The position numbers and the translations under genes are program-made. A DNA stretch of 5,972 nt from JASFTV01 sp050050615 (GTDB lineage Bacteria > Desulfobacterota > DSM-4660 > Desulfatiglandales > HGW-15): the NCBI GenBank assembly GCA_050050615.1, contig JASFTV010000227.1, positions 1-5,972 of the forward strand, given 5' to 3'. The notes beneath the pieces are model-generated. The model saw only the letters and a list, made by a program, of their open reading frames with translations. It made no database searches and was not told the origin of the DNA. Positions 1 to 5,147 of the stretch are shown here, in pieces (the first letter of the stretch is position 1; each line of letters opens with the position of its first letter).

Positions 1-32
1 AAGTACTCATCTCTCTAGGAGGAGGGTCAACA

Positions 33-812
33 ATGGATTATGAAACCATAGAATACGAGGTGGTGGAGGAGGGCATAGGGGTCCTTTCTCTCAATCGACC
101 CCGCAGGTATAACACTGTAAGCCATAAGATGATGGAGGAAATGGAAGACTTCTGGGCGCAAAGAAAACATGACCTGGATATCCACGTTATCATTCTGAGG
201 GGGAGAGGAGAAAAAGGCTTTTGTGCTGGCTTGGATATGAAGGAGCTCATGAAAATCGGGGCCGGCATGAGTATCGATGAACATTACACCTTCCAAACCC
301 GTCTCGCCAGACTGCTTTTGGCTATGCGACGGGCCCCACAACCCATCATATGCATCGTTCATGGCCCTGCGGCCGGGCTCGGCTTTAGCTTTGCTCTGGC
401 ATCAGATGTCAGAGTCATTAGCCATGATGCTCGATTTTCGGCGGCGTTCATCAATGTTGGCCTCGGCGGTGCGGACATGGCCTGCAGCTATTTTCTCCCT
501 CGCCTGATAGGTGCGGGAAGGGCTTACGAATTCATGCTCACCGGTAACTTCATGTCATCTGAAGAGGCAATGCAACTGGGATTGGCCAGCCGCTTGATAG
601 AACGAGAGAAGCTTCTCGAAACGACCATGGAGTTGGCCAGGACCATGAACAGCAAAAACCCCATGGGCCTTCGCCTTACCAAAGAGGCGATCAACATGAA
701 TCTTGACGCTGGAGGCCTGGAGCAGGCCCTCAACATGGAGGATCGAAGCCAGACATTATTGGTTGCAAGAGGATTGTTGGGGCAAGGGGATAAGACAAGT
801 AAATACTTCTAA
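33..812 (+). CDS. Enoyl-CoA hydratase/isomerase (crotonase) family protein, 259 aa
   Basis: This is a complete cytoplasmic crotonase-fold protein of normal family length, expected to act on an acyl-CoA thioester. The start is fixed by AGGAGGAGGG at 17-26, seven bases before the ATG. Family marks are the N-terminal SLNRP segment (about 19-23), the oxyanion-hole segment FCAGLD (63-68), the second oxyanion segment GPAAGLG (111-117) running into ALASD, and LPRLIG (155-160) followed by MLTG. The two glutamates that catalyse hydration in classical enoyl-CoA hydratases (rat Glu144 and Glu164) align by eye with Ser119 and Phe139. A simple hydratase is therefore less likely than an isomerase-like or other crotonase activity; Asp148 is a possible acid/base residue. 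The gene converges on iorB with a 49-bp gap and no clear terminator. Its promoter and any operon partners lie left of the window. Family assignment is firm, but the reaction is unknown. Confidence 0.93.
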   Translation: MDYETIEYEVVEEGIGVLSLNRPRRYNTVSHKMMEEMEDFWAQRKHDLDIHVIILRGRGEKGFCAGLDMKELMKIGAGMSIDEHYTFQTRLARLLLAMRRAPQPIICIVHGPAAGLGFSFALASDVRVISHDARFSAAFINVGLGGADMACSYFLPRLIGAGRAYEFMLTGNFMSSEEAMQLGLASRLIEREKLLETTMELARTMNSKNPMGLRLTKEAINMNLDAGGLEQALNMEDRSQTLLVARGLLGQGDKTSKYF

Positions 813-861
813 GACCCGGGGCGCACGGATTCTTCATTTCTTGAGCCTTGTGCCTTACGAG

Positions 862-1482
862 CTATGTCTTCAGCTCTTGGACGGCCTCTTCGCCTTTATC
901 AAAGGCCTCCATATTTTCAGCCAGCCGCTGCGAGGGTAGCAACTCCCCAATGGCCATTTCAAATTCACCTCGGTCAAAGGGCATCACGTTCGTGGCACAA
1001 AGCGCTCCCAGCATCGCCATGTTGGAGAAGATGGGGTCCCCCATCTCCAGCGCGATCTCCGTCGCGTTGAGCACCCAGAGTCGTTTGCTCAGCTCCTTTA
1101 GTTTATCCAGGACTGCGGATACCTCTGGATAGGATGCGTCTCCTGAAATGACATCCATGGGATGAATGGGTCTTGTATTGGTTAGCGTCATGACGTCGGG
1201 ATTCCCGTAGTGGTCCAGTACCCTGAGACCCTCCACCGGCTCCAGGGCTACAAGAAGATCGCATTTGCCCTCCGGGATGAGCGGGGAGAACTGGTCCTTG
1301 GCTGATATTCGTAGGTGGCTCATCACCGCGCCGCCCCGCTGGGAGGCACCGTAGGTCTCTCCGATAGTGATGACATAACCCTGTGTGACCAGGATCTGCC
1401 CGAGTATCTGGGAGGCGAGCACATTTCCCTGACCGCCTACGCCGCCAATGATCACATTGAAAGGATCTTTCGCCATGGACAT
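862..1482 (-). CDS. iorB: Indolepyruvate:ferredoxin oxidoreductase, beta subunit, 206 aa
   Basis: This is the small subunit of the two-subunit aryl-pyruvate oxidoreductase. With IorA it converts indolepyruvate, phenylpyruvate or 4-hydroxyphenylpyruvate plus CoA to the aryl-acetyl-CoA, CO2 and reduced ferredoxin in the cytoplasm. It corresponds to the gamma domain of pyruvate:ferredoxin oxidoreductase. A glycine-rich loop GGVGGQGN (13-20) opens the fold and is followed by GETYGASQRGGAV (41-53), which is characteristic of IorB-type subunits. Its length is normal for the family. The ATG follows the iorA stop codon directly, and AAGGAGGTGG (1488-1497) inside the iorA 3' end lies five bases upstream, so translation is probably coupled. 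An in-frame ATG two codons later is possible but worse spaced. The gene ends 49 bp from the convergent crotonase gene. Substrate range cannot be read from the sequence. Confidence 0.93.
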   Translation of the reverse strand: MSMAKDPFNVIIGGVGGQGNVLASQILGQILVTQGYVITIGETYGASQRGGAVMSHLRISAKDQFSPLIPEGKCDLLVALEPVEGLRVLDHYGNPDVMTLTNTRPIHPMDVISGDASYPEVSAVLDKLKELSKRLWVLNATEIALEMGDPIFSNMAMLGALCATNVMPFDRGEFEMAIGELLPSQRLAENMEAFDKGEEAVQELKT

Positions 1483-3393
1483 CTATGCCACCTCCTTCCG
1501 GATCGCAGAGACGGGACAGATCTCTGCGCACACTCCGCAACCGGTGCAGATCGCTTCATCAATACGAGCTTTTCCTGTCGCCCTGTCCCATGCAAGGCCG
1601 GGGCACTTGAACACCCGGGTGCATAAACGATTACAGCCACAGCTTTCTCCAAGGCACTGCGCCTCTGCGACCTCAACGTGGTAAAGTTTTTTCTGGCGGC
1701 GACTTCGAACCAGGGTGCACTCCCGCTTGAGGATAAGGACTTTTACCCCTTCCTGCTCCTGAAGGAGTCGCAAGATCGTCTCGGTCGTACCGGCCACCTC
1801 AAAAGGGTCACCCACTTCGACCCGCGCTCCAAACACCTCACAGATGGCCTTGAGGTCCAACGCCGGTGCATCTCCCCCAGTAGCCGTTCGGCCCGTCCCG
1901 GGGTGGGGTTGGAATCCTGTCATGGCTGTTGCGCTGTTGTCTAAAAGGAGGAGCAAAAAATTGGATTGGTTGTAGCGGGCATTTACCAGGGCAGGCATGG
2001 CTGCATGGTAAAATGTGGAATCGCCGCAGACGGTCATCACGGGCTGCTCCAGGCCGAAGCGTTGGAGTTGGCCAAATCCACTGGCAAGGCCGGCCCCCGA
2101 ACCCATGGCATGCAAGGTCTTCATCTGCCCGAACCCGGACGGGCCCATTCCAAGGGAATAACAGCCAATATCGCCGACCACAAAGCCATCACGGCCGTCC
2201 AGGGCGAGGGCGTTCTTGATTGCCCAATAGGTGGCACGATGGGGGCAACCTGCACAAAAGCCTAGCGCTCTTGCGGGTACGAGTTCGGAGGCTGCCTCAT
2301 GCGCCCGCTCGGCGTATCGTGCCGGCCTGGGCTCGTAGGGCACTTGAAGAATAGTCTGAATTGCGGCAGTCACGATCTCTGGGTCAAGCTCGCCCAGATC
2401 GGGTATCGTGCCGCTGGCCTTTCCCAGGAAACGCTTCAGACCCAAATCAAAGACATTCTGGGCGTAAAGGGCCTTAACATTATTTTCCAAAAAAGGGTCT
2501 ACTTCTTCCACAAGCAAAACCGTGTCCACCTGTTTGAGGTGTTTGAACACAAGGGCATCAGGTAGGGGCCAGGTAGTGCCCACCTTCAGTATTCCCACCC
2601 TCTCCTGCACCCCTAAGTTGGTCACCGCCTCCAGAGAATAGGTCCATCCACTCCCGCAAGTGATCACCAGAAGCTCCGGTTTCGCGGGTCCACGATAGAA
2701 ATTGTAGGGGGAATTCTCGAATATGGGATTGGCACGAGCTATTTTTTCATGGAGCTCCCTGTGGTGGGGCAATGCTGGAAAAGCAACCCGAGGGCGTGAG
2801 GTCTCAAAGCGCGGTTTCCGTTCCTCCCGCGGCAGCTCGTCCAGACGGACATTTCCCCGAGCATGGGATACACGGGTGACGCTACGAACCAGAACAGGCA
2901 ATCCCAAGTCTTCGGAGAGAGCAAACGCCCATTTCGTCATATCCTTCGCCTCTTGGAAGGTAGCCGGCTCGAGAAGGGGTAAATCCCCGAGCCTGGCAAA
3001 GACGCGCGAGTCCTCTTCATTGGTCGAGGAGACCCCTCCCGGATCGTCGGCTACGACCAGGACAAGGCCCCCAACGGACCCGGTCAGGTTCAGGTTGAAC
3101 AGAAAGTCCGCAGCCACGTTCAGCCCGTTCTGCTTCATGGCGCAGAGCCCCCTCAGGCCTGCAAAAGAGGCGGCTGTGGCCACTTCCAGGGCGACCTTCT
3201 CATTCACGGACCATTCCACGTGGATTCCCAGCCTCTCGGCCACACTGGCCAGGGAACCCACAATCTCAGAAGATGGGGTTCCAGGATAAGCGGCGCACAC
3301 TTTAACGCCCGCCTCAAGGGCCCCGCGAGCAATGGCCTCGTTTCCCATAAGGAGTACCGTCTTTCCTGGTGCATCTAGCGCTGTAGAGCTCAT
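1483..3393 (-). CDS. iorA: Indolepyruvate:ferredoxin oxidoreductase, alpha subunit, 636 aa
   Basis: This is the large catalytic subunit, binding thiamine diphosphate and iron-sulfur clusters. The N-terminal pyruvate:ferredoxin oxidoreductase-like domain includes AYPGTPSSE (35-43) and VNEKVALE (63-70). A central domain covers roughly 235-350. The C-terminal thiamine-diphosphate domain has CAGCPHR (380-386), GDIGCYSLG (407-415), CGDST (456-460) and the IOR hallmark DNSATAMTGFQPHPGTG (485-501). A ferredoxin tail follows. Its last cluster is regular (Cys616, 619, 622, 626-Pro), but the first is spaced unusually, with Cys580, 585, 587, 591 and 597-Pro. Length is slightly above the roughly 600 residues usual for IorA. 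The ATG overlaps the upstream stop as ATGA, and AAGGAGGTGA (3398-3407) sits four bases before it. With iorB it should make aryl-acetyl-CoA during fermentation of aromatic amino acids. Some archaea run such enzymes reductively for biosynthesis, and the direction here is not shown. Confidence 0.95.
   Translation of the reverse strand: MSSTALDAPGKTVLLMGNEAIARGALEAGVKVCAAYPGTPSSEIVGSLASVAERLGIHVEWSVNEKVALEVATAASFAGLRGLCAMKQNGLNVAADFLFNLNLTGSVGGLVLVVADDPGGVSSTNEEDSRVFARLGDLPLLEPATFQEAKDMTKWAFALSEDLGLPVLVRSVTRVSHARGNVRLDELPREERKPRFETSRPRVAFPALPHHRELHEKIARANPIFENSPYNFYRGPAKPELLVITCGSGWTYSLEAVTNLGVQERVGILKVGTTWPLPDALVFKHLKQVDTVLLVEEVDPFLENNVKALYAQNVFDLGLKRFLGKASGTIPDLGELDPEIVTAAIQTILQVPYEPRPARYAERAHEAASELVPARALGFCAGCPHRATYWAIKNALALDGRDGFVVGDIGCYSLGMGPSGFGQMKTLHAMGSGAGLASGFGQLQRFGLEQPVMTVCGDSTFYHAAMPALVNARYNQSNFLLLLLDNSATAMTGFQPHPGTGRTATGGDAPALDLKAICEVFGARVEVGDPFEVAGTTETILRLLQEQEGVKVLILKRECTLVRSRRQKKLYHVEVAEAQCLGESCGCNRLCTRVFKCPGLAWDRATGKARIDEAICTGCGVCAEICPVSAIRKEVA
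1488..1497 (-). promoter_or_regulatory. Strong Shine-Dalgarno of iorB inside the iorA 3' end
   Basis: The minus strand reads AAGGAGGTGG, then CATAG (which includes the iorA stop), then the iorB ATG. It is nearly a full match to the 16S rRNA 3' end and decides the start at 1482. It suggests termination-reinitiation coupling, giving matched amounts of the two subunits. Confidence 0.85.
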
Positions 3394-4508
3394 GGGGTCA
3401 CCTCCTTGGTCTCAGACAGTATCCGATCTATCATCTTCGGCGGGAGCGTCAAATAGGCGTCCTCGAGTTCTCCCAACGCCCTAAGGGCATCGAGAGCTCG
3501 CCGCTTTTTGAGTAAAGATGCCTCCTTGAGATGACCCAACTTATCCTCGGGCAGGCTCTCGGTTTCGATCACGCCTTCTGCCTCTGCTCGATGGAGAAGC
3601 GCTTCGCCCTTTTCGGTTCGGACAACCACCGTGTTCCAACCTTCTTTGCCTTCCACGGTCCCTATGGAGATGTCTGAAAACTCTGATGTCATGTCGATGC
3701 AAACCTGGCAACTGGGGCGGATAAAAGAGCGAATCTCATCCAGGGGGACCTGATTCAGGGCCCCCTCAACGCTCACGTTGAGGAGTCTCTCCGGCGGCGG
3801 TGTAATGTCCAGCTTGCTGATGGGCCGATCACCAAAGCGTTTCCTTAGGAATGTGATAAATCGTTTGTAGTCCAGTGCCCAGGTGCAGAAAAGGCCGATC
3901 ACGAGATCCACGCGATCAACGGGCGTGCGACTATCGAGCTGGGAAGCCCTCATCCGCGAAAGGGCGAGCACCTGACAGGGCAGGCCCACCGCCCCGATAC
4001 GCTCGTCACCCTGCCATGGACCGCGGTTAAGCGCTTCCAGCGTATGGCCGGTCACGTAACTGGACCCCGCACACGCGAGCACATCTTTTGTGTTCGTGGC
4101 GATATATCCTTGGGGCAAGAGATCAGCATCGCGGCGGGTGAGGATGGCGGCATGGATAGTGCCTTCACGCAGAGCCAGGTCGGTGAGGGCTGAAACCACG
4201 CCCCCGTTCTGCCCCACCTCTCTCAGCAAGGCATCTTTTGCCCGAGCCATCAAGATCCTCCGGACGGGCCCGATCTCCACATCCTCACAGCTTGCCCCGT
4301 AAACATGACGGTAAATTTCATCGAGGTCAACCTCGGTTCGAGGGCAGTAGGCAAAGCAGCGGCCTTCCTCTAGATCGCAGTCGTGGAGCTTGGCGATTCG
4401 CCCTCTGTATGAGCGCAGGTATGGACAAAGAGAGAGGCAGGCACCGCAGGCGGCGCATTGACCGCGATCAAGCACTCTTTGTTCAAGCGCCTTAAGACCT
4501 TTGTTCAT
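3390..4508 (-). CDS. FrhB-family iron-sulfur flavoprotein (coenzyme F420 hydrogenase/dehydrogenase beta subunit-like), 372 aa
   Basis: This is a cytoplasmic redox protein of the family containing the F420-reducing hydrogenase and formate dehydrogenase beta subunits, which normally carry FAD and Fe-S clusters. The N-terminus has a ferredoxin-type motif, Cys18, 21, 24, 28-Pro, and further cysteines at 44, 51 and 55-Pro. The FrhB N-terminal domain shows GQNGGVVSAL (99-108). The C-terminal domain has GLPCQV (175-180), GLFCTW (205-210) and the RPSCQVC...SDISIG block (264-283). It is first in an operon with iorAB and overlaps iorA by four bases. The context suggests it passes electrons between reduced ferredoxin from IorAB and another carrier. 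F420 use should not be assumed, because many bacterial members do not use F420. The ATG is preceded by GGGAG about seven bases upstream, weaker than the sites of iorA and iorB. The family is certain; the partner and acceptor are inference. Confidence 0.9.
   Translation of the reverse strand: MNKGLKALEQRVLDRGQCAACGACLSLCPYLRSYRGRIAKLHDCDLEEGRCFAYCPRTEVDLDEIYRHVYGASCEDVEIGPVRRILMARAKDALLREVGQNGGVVSALTDLALREGTIHAAILTRRDADLLPQGYIATNTKDVLACAGSSYVTGHTLEALNRGPWQGDERIGAVGLPCQVLALSRMRASQLDSRTPVDRVDLVIGLFCTWALDYKRFITFLRKRFGDRPISKLDITPPPERLLNVSVEGALNQVPLDEIRSFIRPSCQVCIDMTSEFSDISIGTVEGKEGWNTVVVRTEKGEALLHRAEAEGVIETESLPEDKLGHLKEASLLKKRRALDALRALGELEDAYLTLPPKMIDRILSETKEVTP
3398..3407 (-). promoter_or_regulatory. 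Near-perfect Shine-Dalgarno of iorA inside the end of the FrhB-family gene
   Basis: The minus strand reads AAGGAGGTGA, then CCCC, then ATG. The ten-base match to the anti-Shine-Dalgarno fixes the iorA start at 3393, where the ATGA overlap places the FrhB-family stop codon. This is the strongest ribosome binding site in the window. IorA may therefore be translated at a higher rate than the FrhB-family protein, which has only GGGAG. Confidence 0.85.
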
Positions 4509-4559
4509 CCTTTTTCTCCCGTTGCTGCTCGAATAGGTTCATAAGAGATCTTTTTAAGT

Positions 4560-4655
4560 TTACTAAGGGGAGCATAAAATCGTTGTCCCGGTAATGGCCC
4601 TTTATGGCACAACAAGCTTCTCGCTCTGTAAACCATTATGTGCTGCCCTTAGTAA
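4560..4655. repeat. 96-bp element bounded by 15-bp inverted repeats (MITE-like or structured leader RNA)
   Basis: The left arm TTACTAAGGGGAGCA (4560-4574) and the right arm (4641-4655) are reverse complements at 14 of 15 positions, separated by 66 bases. A nested pair TAATGG (4592-4597) / CCATTA (4633-4638) would extend the structure. A competing pair GTTGT (4582-4586) / ACAAC (4609-4613) crosses the nested one, so the two cannot form together without a pseudoknot. Both arms end in TA, as expected of a small non-autonomous element with a TA target duplication. The element also lies about 48 bp before the FrhB-family gene and would be transcribed in its leader. Which reading is correct is unresolved. 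Confidence 0.6.
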
Positions 4656-4725
4656 GTGCGGGTAAAGCATCATGGTCCGAATAAAGCCTGGCTTTAATGC
4701 AGCGGCTGGAAAATGTAAAGAGAAA

Positions 4726-4748
4726 ATAAAATCGTTACACGATTTTAT
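4726..4748. promoter_or_regulatory. Perfect 10-bp-arm palindrome, candidate operator at an frhB-iorAB promoter
   Basis: The arms are ATAAAATCGT (4726-4735) and its exact complement (4739-4748) around a 3-base centre. It overlaps the candidate minus-strand -10 box at 4744-4749 and the expected start point near 4737, where a repressor would bind. The half-site sequence ATAAAATCGTT recurs at 4574-4584, inside the leader. An AT-rich hairpin in RNA is an alternative, but on the minus strand it is followed only by an interrupted T-rich stretch. Confidence 0.5.
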
Positions 4749-4771
4749 ATAACGCGACGTTATCGCTCCAA
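4744..4771 (-). promoter_or_regulatory. Candidate sigma-70-type promoter for the frhB-iorAB operon (proximal)
   Basis: The minus strand reads TTGGAG (4771-4766), 16 bases, TATAAA (4749-4744). Transcription would start near 4737 and give a leader of about 230 nt containing the 96-bp inverted-repeat element. The -35 box is imperfect. The case rests mainly on the -10 box and the palindromes laid over it. Confidence 0.35.
4749..4763. promoter_or_regulatory. 15-bp palindrome between the -35 and -10 boxes of a minus-strand promoter candidate
   Basis: ATAACG and CGTTAT flank a CGA centre as a perfect 6-bp inverted repeat. It abuts the 4726-4748 palindrome and fills most of the spacer of the candidate promoter at 4744-4771, an arrangement seen with activators or repressors that bind the promoter spacer. 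Confidence 0.4.
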
Positions 4772-4841
4772 TGGCGAAAGGCTGAAAGATAGAGAATCTG
4801 AAAGCTCAAAGCGAATAGCTCTCCTGAGCACACAAAGCCTT

Positions 4842-4874
4842 GCAGGGACGTTACCCCTGCCTGCCTCAGGCAGG
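4842..4874. other. Tandem GC-rich hairpins
   Basis: On the plus strand GCAGGG (4842-4847) pairs with CCCTGC (4855-4860) around a 7-base loop, and CCTGCC (4860-4865) pairs with GGCAGG (4869-4874) around TCA. The two share base 4860 and contain repeated GCAGG units, so alternative pairings are possible. On the minus strand they begin directly after the stop codon of the 28-codon ORF. Neither strand has a following T-run, so this is not a typical intrinsic terminator. Confidence 0.5.
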
Positions 4875-4961
4875 TTAAAGATTTGGAGGCGTCCACAAGG
4901 CACCTGACGAAATGTTGCGGCTCTGAGGAGAGAGGACCCCCCCGGCGGCCCTCAACAGCAT
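4875..4961 (-). CDS. Possible 28-aa leader peptide or small protein
   Basis: The ATG at 4961 is preceded by a full AGGAGG (4971-4966) with a four-base spacer, matching the spacing of the iorA and lexA sites. A candidate promoter (5013-4986) would start transcription only about 18 bases upstream. The 28 codons end in TAA at 4877-4875, and the tandem hairpins begin right after the stop. The peptide starts MLLRAAGG and ends LWTPPNL. It has one Trp, no Tyr or Phe, no clear membrane segment and no run of regulatory codons of the classical attenuator kind. I recognise no family. It could be a translated leader controlling the frhB-iorAB operon about 370 bp downstream, a small protein, or chance. 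Confidence 0.3.
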   Translation of the reverse strand: MLLRAAGGVLSPQSRNISSGALWTPPNL

Positions 4962-4972
4962 GAATCCTCCTA

Positions 4973-4984
4973 TCCTTATAAGGA
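4973..4984. promoter_or_regulatory. 12-bp perfect palindrome TCCTTATAAGGA at a minus-strand start-site position
   Basis: The palindrome has no central gap. It lies just downstream of the candidate minus-strand -10 box (4991-4986), covering the expected start point near 4979 and ending two bases before the Shine-Dalgarno of the small ORF. A short operator is plausible. At 12 bp it is also within what could arise by chance. Confidence 0.35.
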
Positions 4985-4985
4985 C

Positions 4986-5013
4986 ATATTAAGGTTATTA
5001 CTGGCTAGGTCAA
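4986..5013 (-). promoter_or_regulatory. Candidate sigma-70-type promoter for the small ORF and distal frhB-iorAB transcription
   Basis: The minus strand reads TTGACC (5013-5008), 16 bases, TAATAT (4991-4986). The -35 box matches the consensus at five of six positions and the -10 box at four of six. It fires away from lexA, with its -35 box 62 bp from the lexA -35 box. Transcription into frhB-iorAB would carry a leader of roughly 470 nt. Confidence 0.4.
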
Positions 5014-5075
5014 TCAGCTGGAATGATCTGCAAAGCAGGCTCGTCTCTTTTTGGACCATTTTTTTATGATTTTTC

Positions 5076-5104
5076 TTGACTTTCAGGAAAGCTTACAGTA
5101 TTTT
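5076..5104 (+). promoter_or_regulatory. lexA promoter
   Basis: TTGACT (5076-5081), a 17-base spacer and TATTTT (5099-5104) make a good sigma-70-type promoter with an expected start near 5111. This leaves a leader of about 37 nt before the ATG at 5148. A T-rich stretch (5061-5075) lies immediately upstream and may act as an UP-like element. Confidence 0.65.
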
Positions 5105-5120
5105 GGTTTGAAACTGTAAG
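5092..5120. promoter_or_regulatory. Inverted repeat across the lexA promoter, candidate LexA (SOS) operator
   Basis: CTTACAGT (5092-5099) and its exact complement ACTGTAAG (5113-5120) are separated by 13 bases and bracket the -10 box and start point, so a bound repressor would block initiation. A third related half-site, TTACTGT (5123-5129), makes an overlapping GTAA-N3-TTAC palindrome at 5116-5126. Autoregulation of lexA is usual. This arrangement is not the E. coli CTGT-N8-ACAG box, in keeping with the known diversity of LexA boxes among deltaproteobacteria. Confidence 0.55.
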
Positions 5121-5147
5121 TTTTACTGTCAAACAAGGAGGGGAAAC

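Larger units (their letters stand above)
4509..5147. other. 639-bp divergent intergenic region rich in palindromes and inverted repeats
   Basis: This stretch lies between the start of the minus-strand frhB-iorAB operon and the start of plus-strand lexA. No ORF of normal gene length is present and no tRNA signature was found. It holds the lexA promoter and putative operator at the right end, two candidate minus-strand promoters (4986-5013 and 4744-4771), a 28-codon minus-strand ORF, tandem hairpins (4842-4874), several perfect palindromes and a 96-bp inverted-repeat element (4560-4655). A 7-bp-arm palindrome AAAGCC/GGCTTT with outer T-A lies at 4682-4696. I compared parts by eye with c-di-GMP, TPP, FMN, SAH, glycine and fluoride riboswitches and with 6S and SRP RNAs, and found no convincing match. 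Confidence 0.8.

Noticed and set aside
27..362. 111-aa minus-strand ORF over the crotonase gene start
   Set aside because: It is a shadow of the crotonase frame, with no ribosome binding site and low-complexity composition.
2723..3289. 188-aa plus-strand ORF antisense to iorA
   Set aside because: It is Arg/Ser-rich shadow translation of a clearly conserved iorA region, with no Shine-Dalgarno or domain.
4602..4673. 23-codon minus-strand ORF overlapping the 96-bp inverted-repeat element
   Set aside because: No Shine-Dalgarno precedes its ATG-ATG start, and its composition is unremarkable. It is probably chance.
4749..4763. Integron attC-like core (TAAC...GTTA) around the 15-bp palindrome
   Set aside because: The arms are only three bases apart. 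The spacing and inner simple sites of an attC are missing, and there is no integrase or cassette context.
4800..4960. c-di-GMP, glycine, SAH or fluoride riboswitch, or hammerhead ribozyme
   Set aside because: Short fragments such as GGGACG and CTGACGA recall parts of these consensus sequences, but the conserved cores and required partner segments are absent.
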